Positions 24,973 to 37,340 of a stretch of 64,000 nt of DNA are shown here, piece after piece. The notes below the pieces were generated by a model. That model did no database searches. It saw only the letters and a list, made by a program, of their open reading frames with translations, and was not told the origin of the DNA. The translations under genes were made by a program, and so were the position numbers. The DNA is from Molossus alvarezi (taxonomy: Eukaryota > Chordata > Mammalia > Chiroptera > Molossidae): the NCBI GenBank assembly GCA_037176705.1, contig CM073886.1, positions 91,919,501 through 91,983,500 of the forward strand, read 5' to 3'. Numbering within the stretch: position 1 is the first letter of the stretch; each line of letters starts with the position of its first letter.

Positions 24973-25226
24973 GCCCTGGCTGGTTTGACTTAGTGGTTAG
25001 AACGTTGGCCTGTGGACCAGAGAGTCCAGGGTTTGGTTCTGCTAAGAGCACATACCTCAGTTGCAGTTTGTCCCCGGCCCCAGATGGGGTCGTGTGGGTG
25101 GCAACCACTCAATGTGTCTCTCTCACGTCGATGTTTCTCCCTCTCTCTCTTCCTACCTCTCTCCCTTCTGCTCTACCTGAAGATAAATGTAAAAAATGTT
25201 CTGGGGTAAAAATAAAAAAAAACAAC
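24973..25226 (+). mobile_element. Ves SINE with 10-bp target duplication
   Basis: Head GGCCCTGGCTGGTTTGACTT, GTTGCAGTTTGTCCCCGGCC, a pyrimidine-rich region, then GAAGATAAATG and an A-rich tail. AGTCCCAAGG flanks it at 24963-24972 and 25227-25236. The 108- and 94-codon frames over it are artefacts. Confidence 0.95.
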
Positions 25227-25239
25227 AGTCCCAAGGAAC

Positions 25240-26382
25240 TGAACAAAAACATCTGTGACTGCTCATGACAAAAGTATAGACTTTACAGAAGTCATTCAAG
25301 ACAATTGCTAAACAAACAAACAAACAGTAACAACAAACAGCAGAAATAACAAACCCTGGAGAATGATATAATCTGATTTCCAGAATTTCCACACTATATT
25401 ATTTTAAATGTTCAGTTTCCAACAAAAATTATGAGATACAAATAAATAGGGAAGTGTGACTCATAAATAATAAAACAATACCACCACCACAGTCATTAGA
25501 AATTTTCCCTATGGAAGTCCAGATGTGAAACCTCTTAGACAAACACCTTAAAGTAGTGATTATAAAGATACTCAAAGAATTAAACCAAGTCATGTCTAGA
25601 AAAATTAAAGGCAATGATGAGAAAAATATCTCATTAAATAGAGAATATTAATGAAGTAAAAGATTTTTAAAATAATCCAATATATAATCTGGAGTTCAAA
25701 ATTATAATTAAAGTAAAAAATTCTGTGAAAGAAACTCAATAAGAGATTTGAATTGCTAAAAAAAGAATCAGCAACCTTTAAGACAGGTTAGTTGGGATCA
25801 TCCATTCAGAGAAACAGAATGAAAAAAAAAAAAAAAATAGAGTCTCAGAAGATGGAAGGCATCATAAAAATATTAACGTATGTGTTATGGGAATTCCAGA
25901 GGAAAGGAGAAACATGAGTAGAAATAATATTTCAAAAAATAATGACTGAAAACTTTCCAAATTCAAGAACATAGGTCTACATACCCAAGAAACCCAACAA
26001 AGTCCAAGTAAGATAAACTCAAAGAGATGCACACGTAGACATATCATAGTCAAACTATTAAAAGGCAAAGGCAGAAAAATGTAAGAGCAGCAACAGAAAA
26101 GTGACTCATCAGTTATAGGGGACACTTAATAAAATAAACATTTGACCCCTTTAGAACTAACAGAGGCCAGAAACAGTGAGATAACACATGCAAAGTTCCA
26201 AGAGAAAAAGACTGTCAACCAAAAATTGTATATGTAGCAAAGCTTTCCCATCATAAATAAAAGAGAAATTACAAAATTCCCACAAAAAGAGAAACTAGAT
26301 GACCTGCTCTATGAGAAATACTAAATGTAGTCGGTCCTTAAGGTTTAAATGAAAGAACAGTACATAGTAACTTGAATCTAAT
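25240..26382 (+). mobile_element. Old HAL1 / L1 ORF1 relic
   Basis: Contains decayed L1 ORF1 text in sense orientation: AATGACTGAAAACTTTCCAA, GATAAACTCAAAGAGATGCA, CAGAGGCCAGAAACAGTGAG, CTGTCAACCAAAAATTGTAT. A short 3' part resumes after the MaLR LTR (26749-26830), without ORF2 between, as in ancient HAL1 copies. An A15 run at 25827 and many stops show it is dead. Confidence 0.72.
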
Positions 26383-26748
26383 TGTCATAGACTGAAAGTT
26401 TGTGTCCCTCTAAAAAGTATATATTGAAATCCTACCTTCAGTGTAATGGTGTTAGGAAGTGAGTCTCTCAGAAGTGATTAGGTCATGAGAGGGGAACCCT
26501 CATGAATGGTATTTGTGCCCTTATAATGAGACTCCAGAAAGCTCACTAACCTCTTTCTGCCATGTGAGGATACAAGAAGTATGAATCTGCAATCAGGAAG
26601 AGGTTTCTCACCAAAACTGGATCGCCCTGGCACCCTGATCTTAGACTGCCAGACTCCAGAAAGGTGAGAAATAAATTTCTGTCATTTATAAGGCACCCAG
26701 TCTATGGCATGTTTTTTTTTTTTTTTGCAGCCCAAACAGACTAAGACA
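26383..26748 (+). mobile_element. MaLR (MLT1-like) solo LTR with perfect 5-bp target duplication
   Basis: A 366-bp LTR, TGTCATAGACTG to ACTAAGACA. Internal landmarks are GTGATTAGGTCATGAGAGGG, CCTCATGAATGG, TGCCATGTGAGGA and GAGAAATAAATTTCTGTC, which holds the AATAAA signal. CTAAT occurs at 26378-26382 and 26749-26753. It splits the HAL1 relic. Confidence 0.88.
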
Positions 26749-26830
26749 CTAATAATGGTAACTGTATAGATGAATATAAACGACAATGTGAATGTATTTT
26801 TTTTTTTTTTTGGTTTCATAAATACATTAT

Positions 26831-27190
26831 CAAGAGAGACAAGTGACATAAGAAGAAATAGATTAATTGGGCTTCAGAAAATTAAAAACTTTTTTTGCTG
26901 AAAATACCATCAATAAAATGAAAATACATCCCACAGAATGGGTGAAAATATTTGAAATATCAATATTTCTGATAAGGGACTTATATCTAGAAAGAAATAA
27001 ATGCTTAATCCTCAATAATAAAAAGACAACCCAGTTAAATGAAAACATGATTTGGATAGATATTTCTCCAAAGAAGATATACAATTATCTAATAATCACA
27101 TAATAAGATGCTTAATATTAAAACTTCAATGTAAATCAAATTCACAATTGAGGTAGCACTTAATACATATAAGGATGGCTACAATAAAAA
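26831..27190 (+). mobile_element. Old L1 ORF2 fragment
   Basis: Sense-strand L1 ORF2 text: TTGGGCTTCAGAAAATTAAA, GACTTATATCTAGAAAGAAA, AGATATTTCTCCAAAGAAGA. The frame is broken repeatedly. Confidence 0.65.
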
Positions 27191-28139
27191 TGACGTAATA
27201 TAAACTCAAGAAATTAACCCATAGGCTGATAGGCTCACTGTAGTTTTTATTATTTACAACTCAAGTTTTTTACTCTGATCTTATCCTCTGTTCACATTCT
27301 TCCCAATTTTATCCCCCAACTTGATAAACTCACTAGCTACCAAGTTGTTTTAAAGTTGTTTCCACCCAGGCTTCTGGCCCCCAGCCCAGATCCAGTTCTT
27401 ATAATAATGGCTCACAGCACCAATCCAATCCTCTGGTGATACTAAGGATAATAACCTTAGTTTAGTTTCTGGCTGAGAGGATATGTCTCTGTCCTTCCAC
27501 AGCTTTAGGCTCCCAACTTCTCTCCAATCTTAGCTTAGGCAGTTTCCCACCTTCCCTTCGGAGAAGGCACGTGGCCCGACTGCCAGCTGCTGGCACGAGG
27601 GGGCCTGGCCCTGGCTCCTCATCTCATTAGAACTCTTTTGTCTCTTATTTATATACTAGAACCCAGTGCTTCTATAAGCTTCTACTACTTCTGCCTTGCC
27701 CTCCCTATTCCCAAATGAACCTAGTAGGTTATAATCTCTACTGTCGTGACAATTAAATATGTTACACATTTTGGGTAGAGAACTTCACTTGGGTCCTCAC
27801 GATTGGTTGTCATTTTATCTGTCAGTCCCAGAGTTACTCTTTCATGGGCTCTTTATTTTCCTCATCACGAACCTATGCTTATCGTCAAGACTGAGCTCAA
27901 ATGATATGAAGACTTGTCTCACTTTCCTGGCTCCTTAAGAGCAGAGTTACTGATCATTTTATCTTCTTTAAAACCGGTACTATTTGTTGAAGGAATGAAA
28001 AGAAATCTGAAGATATTATGGGATCTTATATTAAACTATATGGCTTTGTTGTAACATTATTAGTGGCTACTGCATTATTATTAAATAATGCAGTATTTAA
28101 TATATTATTAAATTTTTTTCCTGCCAAAGCCCTAGTTAT
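27191..28139. other. Unannotated sequence, possible LTR-like GC patch
   Basis: No gene. A GC-rich patch around 27540-27630 (GCACGTGGCCCGACTGCC) flanked by AT-rich DNA may be an unrecognised LTR, but I found no termini or target duplication. Confidence 0.4.
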
Positions 28140-28264
28140 TAAGTGATTCAAGAGCCTACTCTGTCAATCACATTTATTTTTAAGAGAATTGGATGGTAGA
28201 AACCTCTAATATTAATGTAGCTTTTGTCATAATAAAATGAACCAAACCAAAAAAAAAAAAAAAG
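28140..28264 (+). pseudogene. Possible retrocopy 3' end with polyadenylation signal and A-tail
   Basis: AATAAA at 28231-28236 is followed 12 nt later by a 15-A run at about 28249-28263, the geometry of a processed-transcript 3' end. Upstream text is not a repeat I know, and I see no coding similarity or target duplication. It may be the end of a processed pseudogene limited to 3' UTR, or a chance A-run. Confidence 0.3.
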
Positions 28265-28644
28265 TGTTGGGTGACTTTGTTACATATAGAAATTCCAAGC
28301 TTACTCTAAGGCACTCCTTTGGTTCCCTTTAGTTTAGTGAAATTAACAGATCAGTTTTGAAGTTTTTCAATAATGAGGTGGTAACCCTTTAAGTGGTATA
28401 GTGTTTGGTTTTTGTGGTTACATTTTATATATATTTAACAAAATACATGTTTATTGAATGTATTTAGGTATTGTGTAAGAAGAAAAATATACATAAATTA
28501 TGTATGATGCATAAAAATGGCATAGTGTCAAGTACATGCCTTCTAGGAGATTTCTTATAGAAAATTCACTCAGGAAAATGTTTTTGTCTGAACATTCTTT
28601 CTTGTGAAATATTGATATCATGGCTGGAAACAACAGAAACCTTG

Positions 28645-29763
28645 AACAATGTTTTTATTACTTTAAATTGTTAAAGTGTATGTCACCTGAGGCAACAGAA
28701 ACAAAGGAAAAAAATGAACACAAAGGACTACATCAAACTAAAAAGCTTCTGCACAGCAAAAGAAACAATCACCAAAATGGAAAGGGAACCTACTGTATGG
28801 GAGAGCATAATTGTCAATGATACATCCGGTAAGGGGTTAATTTCCAAAATATATAGAGTGCTCATACAACTCAACAAAAGGAAGACAAAGAACCCAATTA
28901 AAAAATGGGCAGAGGAGCTAAATAGACACCTCTCCAAACAGGACATACAAATGCCCAATAGACATATGAAGAAATGCTCAACATCACTAATCATCAGAGA
29001 AATGTAAATTAAAACAACAATGAGATATCACCTCACACCTGTCAAAATGGCTGCCATCAACAAAGCATCAAACAACAAATGTTGGCAAGGGTGTGGAGAA
29101 AAGGGACCCTAGTACACTGCTGGTAGGAATGCAGACTGGTGCAGCCACTATGGAAAACAATATGGTGTTACCTCAAAAAATTAAAAATTGAACTTCCATT
29201 TACCCAGTGATCCCACTTGTAGGAAAATACCCTAAGAAGCCTGAAACACCAATCAGAAAGAATATATGTACCCCCATGTTCATAGCAGCACTATTTTCAC
29301 TAGCTAAGATCTGGAAACAGCCCAAGTGTCCATCAGTAGACAAATGGAAACACAAGTTGTGGTACATATACACAATGGAGTACTATGCAGCTGTAAAAAA
29401 GACAGATCTCTTATCTTTTGAGATGACATGGAGGGACCTGGAGAGTATTATCCTAAGTGAAACAAGCTAAGTAGAGAAAGACAAATATCACATGATCTCA
29501 CTTATTTGTGGAATATAATGAACATAACAGTCTGAGGAACAGGGTAGACCTGGAGACATGGAAGTAGCATATAGACTGACAATCCTCAGAAGAGGGGGTC
29601 GGGGGTAGGGAAGAGATAAACCACAAAACTTATATGCATGTATGCATAACCGATAAACATGGATAACAAAGCTGGGGATGGAGTGGAGGGGATATGGGGA
29701 AGAGGGTGTCAATGAGGAAAAAAGGAGAAACATCTGTAACAAAAATAAATTAATAAAAAAAAA
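28645..29763 (+). mobile_element. Young-type L1, 5'-truncated, ORF2 C-terminus plus 3' UTR
   Basis: Sense L1 with good conservation: GACTACATCAAACTAAAAAG, GCTCAACATCACTAATCATC, GTACACTGCTGGTAGGAATG, CACAATGGAGTACTATGCAG, then a G-rich 3' UTR and AACATCTGTAACAAAAATAA with an A-rich tail. An 87-residue frame at 29207-29470 (PSVDKWKHKLWYIYTMEYYA) is the C-terminal end of ORF2p. The reverse transcriptase and endonuclease are absent, so this is a dead copy. Its 3' UTR shares wording with the HAL1 at 48559-51796. Confidence 0.92.
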
Positions 29764-32700
29764 TAGAATTCCAAAAACAAAATTTTTAAATGTGTGGATA
29801 ACTAAGACCATACTTCTCTCACTCGGATAGTGACAATGGCATGCTTTCTATATTACTGATAGGTTTCTACTTCTAATGGAGGTACTTCAATGAGGTGTTT
29901 TTTTGTTTGTTTGTTTTTAATCTTTAGAAAGAAAGCTAATCTGCCACTACTTCCAGTACTTCTAATACTATATCAGTCAGGATCCCACAAGGAGACCAAA
30001 ACTAAAAATTAGACTGGGAAGTTTAATAAGATTCCTTAAATTTTTCTTTATCTATCTATCTACTCATAACTAAGAAGGGGTAAAAGAGGATTCTACAGAA
30101 TTGCCTGGGTCTTAGAGAGAGTACCTAAAAAAGAAACGAACTTGGAACGAGAAGGATTCCCTCCATTGTTGGGGTAGTCTTTGTGGGAGAGGAAGTGCTT
30201 GCAGACCCCTGGAGAGTGGATAACTTCCCTGGGTTGCTGAGTTGCTAGGATGAGAACTAATCTAAAACCCATGGGCTTAGGCTTGCTAGGTGCTACTGTG
30301 AAGCCATCTTGGGATACTATGGAATTTGCCTGAAAGCTGACTGTGAGGATGCCAGTGAACTCCTTGGGGGAAAGCTGCACAGGGTGTTTTTGCACCTCTG
30401 GTCACTACTACAGGATCAATAAAAAACAATGCACTAGGAACAGGAACAGAAGCTCCTTACTCAGGTATCCCTCCCGTGCTCACTAGTGACAAAGCTTAAT
30501 ATTGTGCCAGCTGGCAAGGGGGAGACATTCCAGTATCCAAAGATATTGAAGGGTAGAGTTGTAGCTGAGAGGCAAAAGATTGAAAACTAGTTATTTATGC
30601 ACTAAGCTAAGTTTCAGTCCGAAGAGAAAAAACTTAAGTTAGTGGTTTTAAAACAGTTGTAGTTAAAGTACAGAGAACCAGAGTGAAAATATTCTCCACC
30701 TTTCAGACTGTGATCTACTTCAGTCTTTAATATAATTATCAACTACATACATGAACCAGGCTTCAGATTCAAGGGTAGGGGTATAGGAAGAACAACAGAT
30801 GGCTATACAACAGCAATAACAGGATTTTGTGAACACAGAATAATTATCAAGAACAATTTATGTCCAGTCTGTAAGAGGTTCATCTGTATGTATTATAGGA
30901 AGAAAGAACTACACCTGGGACAGTAAATAGTGAATGCTTAAGCCACTCAAACATAGTTGGACATTTATTCACACAGATCCTGAAACATCACTGCCATATA
31001 GTAGATGCTTAATAGATATTGGTTGAATTAAGAATTGCATAGGTGCCCACAATGTGCCAGGTTATTGTGCTATGTGCTAGAAATACAACAATGTTCAATG
31101 CATCTCTACCTAAAGAGCTGTACAGTCCATTTTGAAGGCAATAAATCTTAAAGAATTTGGAAACTGTGCTGAGTAGAAAGAGGTGGTTCAAGTTTGGATA
31201 CAAGAAGATACTTTTAGTCTTCAAATTAGGCATTGAGTATGTGCCTTTGTTCTCAGAGAAGCTACAGTTAGTAAAGTGGAGTGTTTTGATTTTTGTCCTG
31301 CCTTTTCTCATCATCCTGCTCCTCCTACTTTCTCTTTTTCTCAGTTCTCCGCCATACATATTAAAAAATAATCTATCAGCTATTTCTAAAAAATTAAGAA
31401 ACATATTAAAATATTGGCTTATACACTAAAGTTAATTTTGCATATAACAAGAAAGGAAATCAACATTTAAAGACGTTTTGTACTCCTAATCGTTTGCCTT
31501 TCCTTTACCCCTTGCACCTCTTCCAGTCTCTCTTCACTGTATTCAGTAATGCTGCCACCTTTTCATTTGGATTTATTAAGTATTAATAAATGTAATTACT
31601 GTTTAGTTTCACTAGTGTTCTTTTACAGAGTAGGTCAAACATTTCTCATGATTATCTGATTTTCTCTTAATTCCATAAAATATGTGTGTATTCATTATGT
31701 ATATATTGTTATAAGAAATGTTTCTCTACTATATATGTCCTGAGTTTTCTATCTGCCCATACATATTGATATATCAAAACACACAAACACTTCTGGACTA
31801 TGATGTATGTAAACAAGCAGTCAAATTATAATCATCTGTGTTTCTTTCTATTTCTTGTATCAACCATCTATGCAATTTTAGCTTAATGTTACAAGTCCAA
31901 ATTAGTCATCTTTAAAAATATACAATCTATGTGTGTTTACTTGTTAAAAATGGCAGAAGCCTTAGTTGTTTTTTTCAAGCTGACTCTCACATTGATAGTT
32001 TCACTTTACCAATTATTAAACTGTCATCCAGTCCATTGTTTCCATTTTACAGATGAGGACATGTGAAGTGGCTTGCACAGGTTATATGCATGGTGACGAT
32101 GACTTTTTGATCATTTTCTGCCCAAATTACTTCGCAAATGGCCGGGCCTTTTCAAAATCGAATATTTAGAGTTATCTGAGAAATACCTTAATACATATAA
32201 TATACTCTTCTTTTACATGTTTTTATTCATCTATTACTTAGTTATGTTTTGGAGATAAAATATTGGCATCCACCCTGAAAAGTGGAGTGTAAAATGGGTG
32301 CTTATATATTTTTGCATGTACATGTTGGGCATATAATGAGGTAGGATTCCATTCTCTTCTTTGTTAGTAGAGCCTTTATGTTGGGACTGACTTTCTGAAG
32401 TCTGGCCTCAAAGGACTGGGTCTATGTCTGAATAACATTATTATTTTCCCACACTCAAAGGCTCTGTCAAAGGCATGCAGATGAATCCTGGAGTGAGTAA
32501 CAGGCAATGAGACCATCAGTCCCATCGCTGCCTCTCCGATTGGACACAGTTCTATAGTTATTTATTAATTCTCATTGCTCGTTTTAGAGGTGAAACTTCA
32601 GATTAGCACACAAAAGGCAAATACATTTTATTCCAAAGATGCACTATAATTTCTGGATGAGTTATTTAGTTTTTATTGATGTGTCAAAAAGAGAAATAAA

Positions 32701-33799
32701 GAAAAAATCAGCAACCACAGGCTAAACGGCTTGGAGTTGGCAATAGGAGAGTAAATCCATTCCCTGTAATATGTGCTTCCTTGCTTTTATGTTTAAAGAT
32801 TTTATGCAATGTCTTCATTTTGCTGGTTTGCAATGTAAGATTATAATTTTATGTCAGATGCTAGAATTATTCAATTTAAAATTGTTAACCTGTGCAAGCT
32901 AGCCAAGCCTATAATATGGAATATATTGTATTTTTAGTGGAACATAAACAAAAGTATAAATGTAATCTTGCAAGCAGTTGCCCATGGATATGCCACAGCT
33001 GGAAGATTTCTGGTCAAACTCTTCATTTTCCTTTTACACACCATAGTAAAGGGCATCAGATCCTATATGTGCTTAGTTTGCAAGTTATAACAATTCTTTA
33101 GGGTCTGTTTTGGGTCAGATACAGATCTTTCTTTGGTCATCTTCCTTGGGCCTCTTTATTAAATAGCAGTTTTCCTATTGTAGCAACTTTTAAATGAGAG
33201 GTTGTTCTGTGAGCACCAATCACCTGGTACGCTCTGCCCTCCAAATCCATCTTTAAATCTCCACCCAGACATTTCACTTCAGGAAGTCTGTGGTGGTTCC
33301 CAGGAATCTTCCTTTTGAATCCAAAGCACCCCCCGTGGGCAATTCTAATATAGGTGGTCTGAGAATCAACTAAAATTATAATGTAAAAGTGAGACAATAC
33401 CAAGGCAGTGGTCTCTTCTTAGTAAGTACAAATTTAGATTGTCTCAACCCTGCACACCTACTTTCAGTCTCTTCCCAGAAACATTTAGACTGAAGTGGTC
33501 CTTGATGTGACTTTCATCTGGGTAACATTTCTAGAGCAGGGTCAGGCCCTCTCGTGATGAAATCCCGGAAGGCAGATGTTCTTGGTGAAAAAAATCTGTC
33601 CCTATGAAGCAGAAATGAGATCTTGTAACCATGGCCAGACACCATGGAAGATAACTAATGTGATAACTTTGTGTTCAATGGTTAATTTTGCCTAAAGGAG
33701 ACAAAAAAGAAAAGACAGAAAAAAACCATAAACAATCAAATAAACAGCTAAACATTATAAGCAGCGGGTTTTGTCAGTTAGGGCCAAAATATTTAATAG
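29764..33799. other. Unannotated region with weak ancient-repeat traces
   Basis: About 4 kb without a supported gene. Weak traces: a possible LTR-like segment from 29970 (ATATCAGTCAGGATCCCACA), an L2/MIR-like stretch at 30960-31135 (ATGTGCCAGGTTATTGTGCT) and a short MIR piece at 32035-32090 (TCCATTTTACAGATGAGGAC). 32400-33000 is complex and repeat-poor. The 131-codon minus frame at 31009-31404 has no recognisable domain. Confidence 0.45.
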
Positions 33800-34049
33800 C
33801 ATTTAAAAGTCACTGAATAATTTATTGTTTTAGTGATGACCTTAATCATTAGTGTCTTGGTTTGAATGAACACTGTGGTTCAGTCTCTGATATTTGTGTT
33901 GGTGTACTACACACATTAAAAAAAAAAATACAAGTTTATTCATACAAAATACAAAACACAAGAAAAGAAGCTGTGCATTGCCTCTTCGTAAATCACCCCA
34001 CCATTTTTTAAACATTGTTTCTGTAAATGATAACTTGTAAATCTGCATA

Positions 34050-34428
34050 TAACTACGGCTAAACAGCCTGCTTGCTTAAAGGATTCTAGGAGCTAACCTC
34101 AAAGGAAGCAGACTCCAACTTTTAGACATTTTGGGCTCCAGGAGCCAGACAGGCTTCGAGATGGTTTTTGGAGCAAACTGTGATGACACACTCATAGCAC
34201 CCTCAAGAAGAGCCCACAACCCCCTCTGGTTTCCCTTGTTCTGCCTTCCCCTTCCCTGCTCATATAAACCCCTGCCTGGACTGAGATGTAAAGATTGTCT
34301 TTGTGATGAGAGTCCCCCATCTTCTCAAGCTGCTGCCTCTTGAATAAACCATCTTTCTTTACACCAATACTTGCCTCTTCATTATTGGCTTTTCCAGCAG
34401 CAGGCAGCCAGTCCTGGGTTTGGTATCA
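34050..34428 (+). mobile_element. ERV1-like LTR, probably solo
   Basis: Promoter-to-poly(A) layout in order: TATAAA at 34263-34268 (in CTCATATAAACCCCTGCCTG), a GATGAGAGTCCCCCATCTTC leader, then an AATAAA signal in CTTGAATAAACCATC, ending CCTGGGTTTGGTATCA. That order is typical of gammaretrovirus-like LTRs. I could not find the 5' boundary or a target duplication, and no internal retroviral genes follow. The 70- and 65-codon frames over it are non-coding. Confidence 0.6.
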
Positions 34429-36589
34429 TCCTGTGTATTGCCTTATAACATATGATGTTTTTCCCCCTAATTTTTTAACACATTTTCATAATTTGGTAAT
34501 TGTTAATATTAACCTTATACTTTTTGGTATATGTTAGATATTTAATCTGAATACCCAAGTAGATATAAAGACATTTTTTTTTTTTTTTTATTAGCTGAGT
34601 GAGGACATTTTAATAAGTTGAGGGATAATTGTTTTCAAATGTAGATTAGAATAAATCTTCCTTTAAAATTCACCTGGTTATCAAGTTTATTATTAACAAA
34701 CTTTCAATTTATTTTTAAAAACTGAGACCATTTTATAAATTTTGAATAGATAATTTCTAAAAAAAACCTCATACATCAACAGGCTGTGTATTAAATGGTA
34801 TTATTTTCAGTTTTGTTGCACACAAAACACTGATTAGTAAATATAAAGAAACATGGACATCAACTTTGACCCTCACTTGATTCAAATGTTTCTGGATTGA
34901 TATATTTTAAATGTTGGGTGTTGGCGAACATAACCAGTTATCTTATTTCTATTTTATCTATTACTTAGTTTTGTTTCCTGTTGTCTAAGCCATCCAAAAA
35001 TATGGCATGACATATGGATGAAATGTTAAAGAAGTACATGGTTATATTTGTATTTTTTGTTTTAAACATTGTCAGTGTGCCATGGGAAATTAATGTGAAA
35101 CAATATAAAAAAATAGAATAACTATTTTCAGTTTTGAAAATAGAATAAAAATACTTTTTGAAAAATAAAAAAGATCTCTTTGGCTGTTATGTGTATTGAG
35201 ACAAGATTTTAGGAATTAAGGGGAGAATTTGGGAGACTTGTCAGGATTCTCTATCCATCTGCTCTTTTATAATAACAATAAAATCACAAAATTTTCATAG
35301 CATACAATAGTGAGCATTTATGTCTCATATACCTGTGGGTTGGGTGGGTGTTTCTGTGGATCTTGACTGAGCTTATGCACTCATTACTCATCTTCAATTT
35401 AGCTAAGGAATCTGCCTATGTAACGTAGGCTTGGCTGGGGTCACTTCCTTCTCTTGGGACCAGCAAGTAGGTTAGGTATATTCTCTTGGTGACGTCTCTA
35501 TTTTATAAATACCAGGTGAGACCCTTCTTTTGTTACTTTTTCTAAAATTCCACTAGCCACAGCAAGTCATATGACCATGCCCACATGTAGTTTCCCATGT
35601 AGAGAAATAAATTAATTCTGTTTTTTTGTTTGTTTGTTTGCTTGCTTTGTTTTAAGGCTCTGCAATGTTACATAGTGGCAAAAGTCATGACTAAATGAGT
35701 AAAGAATTAGGGTTCATAACGCAGTTTCCCACAAAGTCTCTTGCAATGTGCAAACAAGAGATTTGGGGTTAAGACCAGGCATGTAGCTATAACAGTGATA
35801 AAAAAGTGTAGGATTCTGGATATATTTAGAAAGTAGAGCCAGTGGGATTTACTGAGCTGAGGAGAGATACTAAAGATGATTCTAAGGTTTCGGGTATGAG
35901 CTACTGGAAAGATAGGGTTGTCATTTACTGAGATATGAAAAATTGTATTTGGAGGACTATTTTTGGAAAAGAAAAAAATCAGCTTAGGACATGTTGAGTC
36001 TTGGGTGTTAAAAGACATCTATTTGGAGATAATGGATAGGTCTTTTTATATATGAATCTAGATTTATGGACAAATGGTCTGGACTAAAAATATGAATTTG
36101 GAAATTGCTGCCATATATATAGTATTTGAAGCTATGAGTTTGAATGAGATAACTAATTGAAAATGTAGATAGGAAAAAAAAAAAAAAAGGTGGGCCAAGG
36201 GCATTGTAATAGGTTTTGACAAGTGTGAAAAATCAGCAAAGGAGACTAAGAAGTGACTCAAGGAAAAAATCAAATGAGCATGGTATGCCATGTAAATAAA
36301 ACATACCAATGATTAAAAAAAAATATCAATTGAAGAAAATGTGGCATAGAGGTAAAAAAAAAAAAAAAAAGCAAAAGATGAGAACTAACACCTACCATTA
36401 AAATGAACAACATATCAACATGAAGGTTACTGATGACTTCAGAAAGGCTGTTTCAAATGATTATACCATAATGAGAAATTATATTTGGAATTTGCTGGGC
36501 TCCCTAAATTTTAGGATTGGGTTCTTTAATAATCTCTGAGGAATTTGCAAGCTATTATATTTTAAAATATTGAGCTTCCCAGTCCCCTG
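34429..36589. other. Unannotated AT-rich sequence
   Basis: About 2.2 kb without a supported gene. A T-run lies near 34570 and A-runs at 36175 and 36353. The stretch 35300-35600 (GTGGGTTGGGTGGGTGTTTC, CCACAGCAAGTCATATGACC) resembles an ancient mammalian repeat I cannot name. The 103-codon minus frame at 35707-36018 has no domain. Confidence 0.45.
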
Positions 36590-37340
36590 AATTATCTTTC
36601 TTTGTTGCTTCTAGAATGCGTTAGAAACTCAGTAGACCATATCACTTTATTCTGCATGTCTTCATTACTCTGTCATAATTTTTATTTCTTTATCCTTTTG
36701 TCTTTCATTTTAGGTAACTTCTTTAGCTCTGTCTTCTAGTTTATATATTATCTCTCCAGTTTAATCTAATCTGTTATCAACTAATCCACTGAATTTTTAA
36801 TTTCTGTCATCATTGTTTTTTTCTCAAATCTGTTTTTGTTTTTTCATGCTCTGATTCACCTGTTATATATTTAATTATTTTAAACATATATATAATATAT
36901 TTTATATCCATATATATTCTACATTTTATCACCTGATACTCTTAGAATTCAAATTCTGTTATTTATTTTTATTTTTAATCCTCACCCAAGGATATATTTT
37001 TATCGATTGTAGAGAGGGGGGAAGGAGGAGAGAAACATCGATTGGTTTCCTCCTGTATGCACCTCAACTGGGAATCAAACCCACAACCTAGGTATGTGGC
37101 TTGACCAGGAATCAAACCCACAACATTTTGGTGTATGGAATGATGCTCCAATCAACTAAGCCTCCTGGCCAGGGCCTGTTATTTATTTTTTATGTTGACT
37201 CAAGTCAAACTGACTTGTTTGCCTGTGTGTTTGCTAATTTTGTATTGGGATCTCATGATTGTTGTGTCCTAGTCTTCATCATTCTATGCAGCCTAATTTG
37301 GAATTTTGGATGTATTTTTCTAACAAAGTTTCATGTGTAA
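36590..37340 (-). mobile_element. Old L1/HAL1 antisense relic split by a SINE
   Basis: T-rich antisense wording such as TCTGTCTTCTAGTTTATATA and CACTGAATTTTTAATTTCTG, then, after the SINE, GGATCTCATGATTGTTGTGT and TGGATGTATTTTTCTAACAA, resembles antisense L1 ORF1/5' region. Confidence 0.45.
36971..37175 (-). mobile_element. Ves-type SINE with perfect 15-bp target duplication
   Basis: An AATCCTCACCCAAGGATATA tail, GAGAGAAACATCGATTGGTT, then CTTGACCAGGAATCAAACCC and CTCCTGGCCAGGGC. CTGTTATTTATTTTT flanks it at 36956-36970 and 37176-37190. Confidence 0.94.

Noticed and set aside
31009..31404. 131-codon minus-strand frame
   Set aside because: No domain, weak start context, no splice signals noticed; length is plausible by chance.
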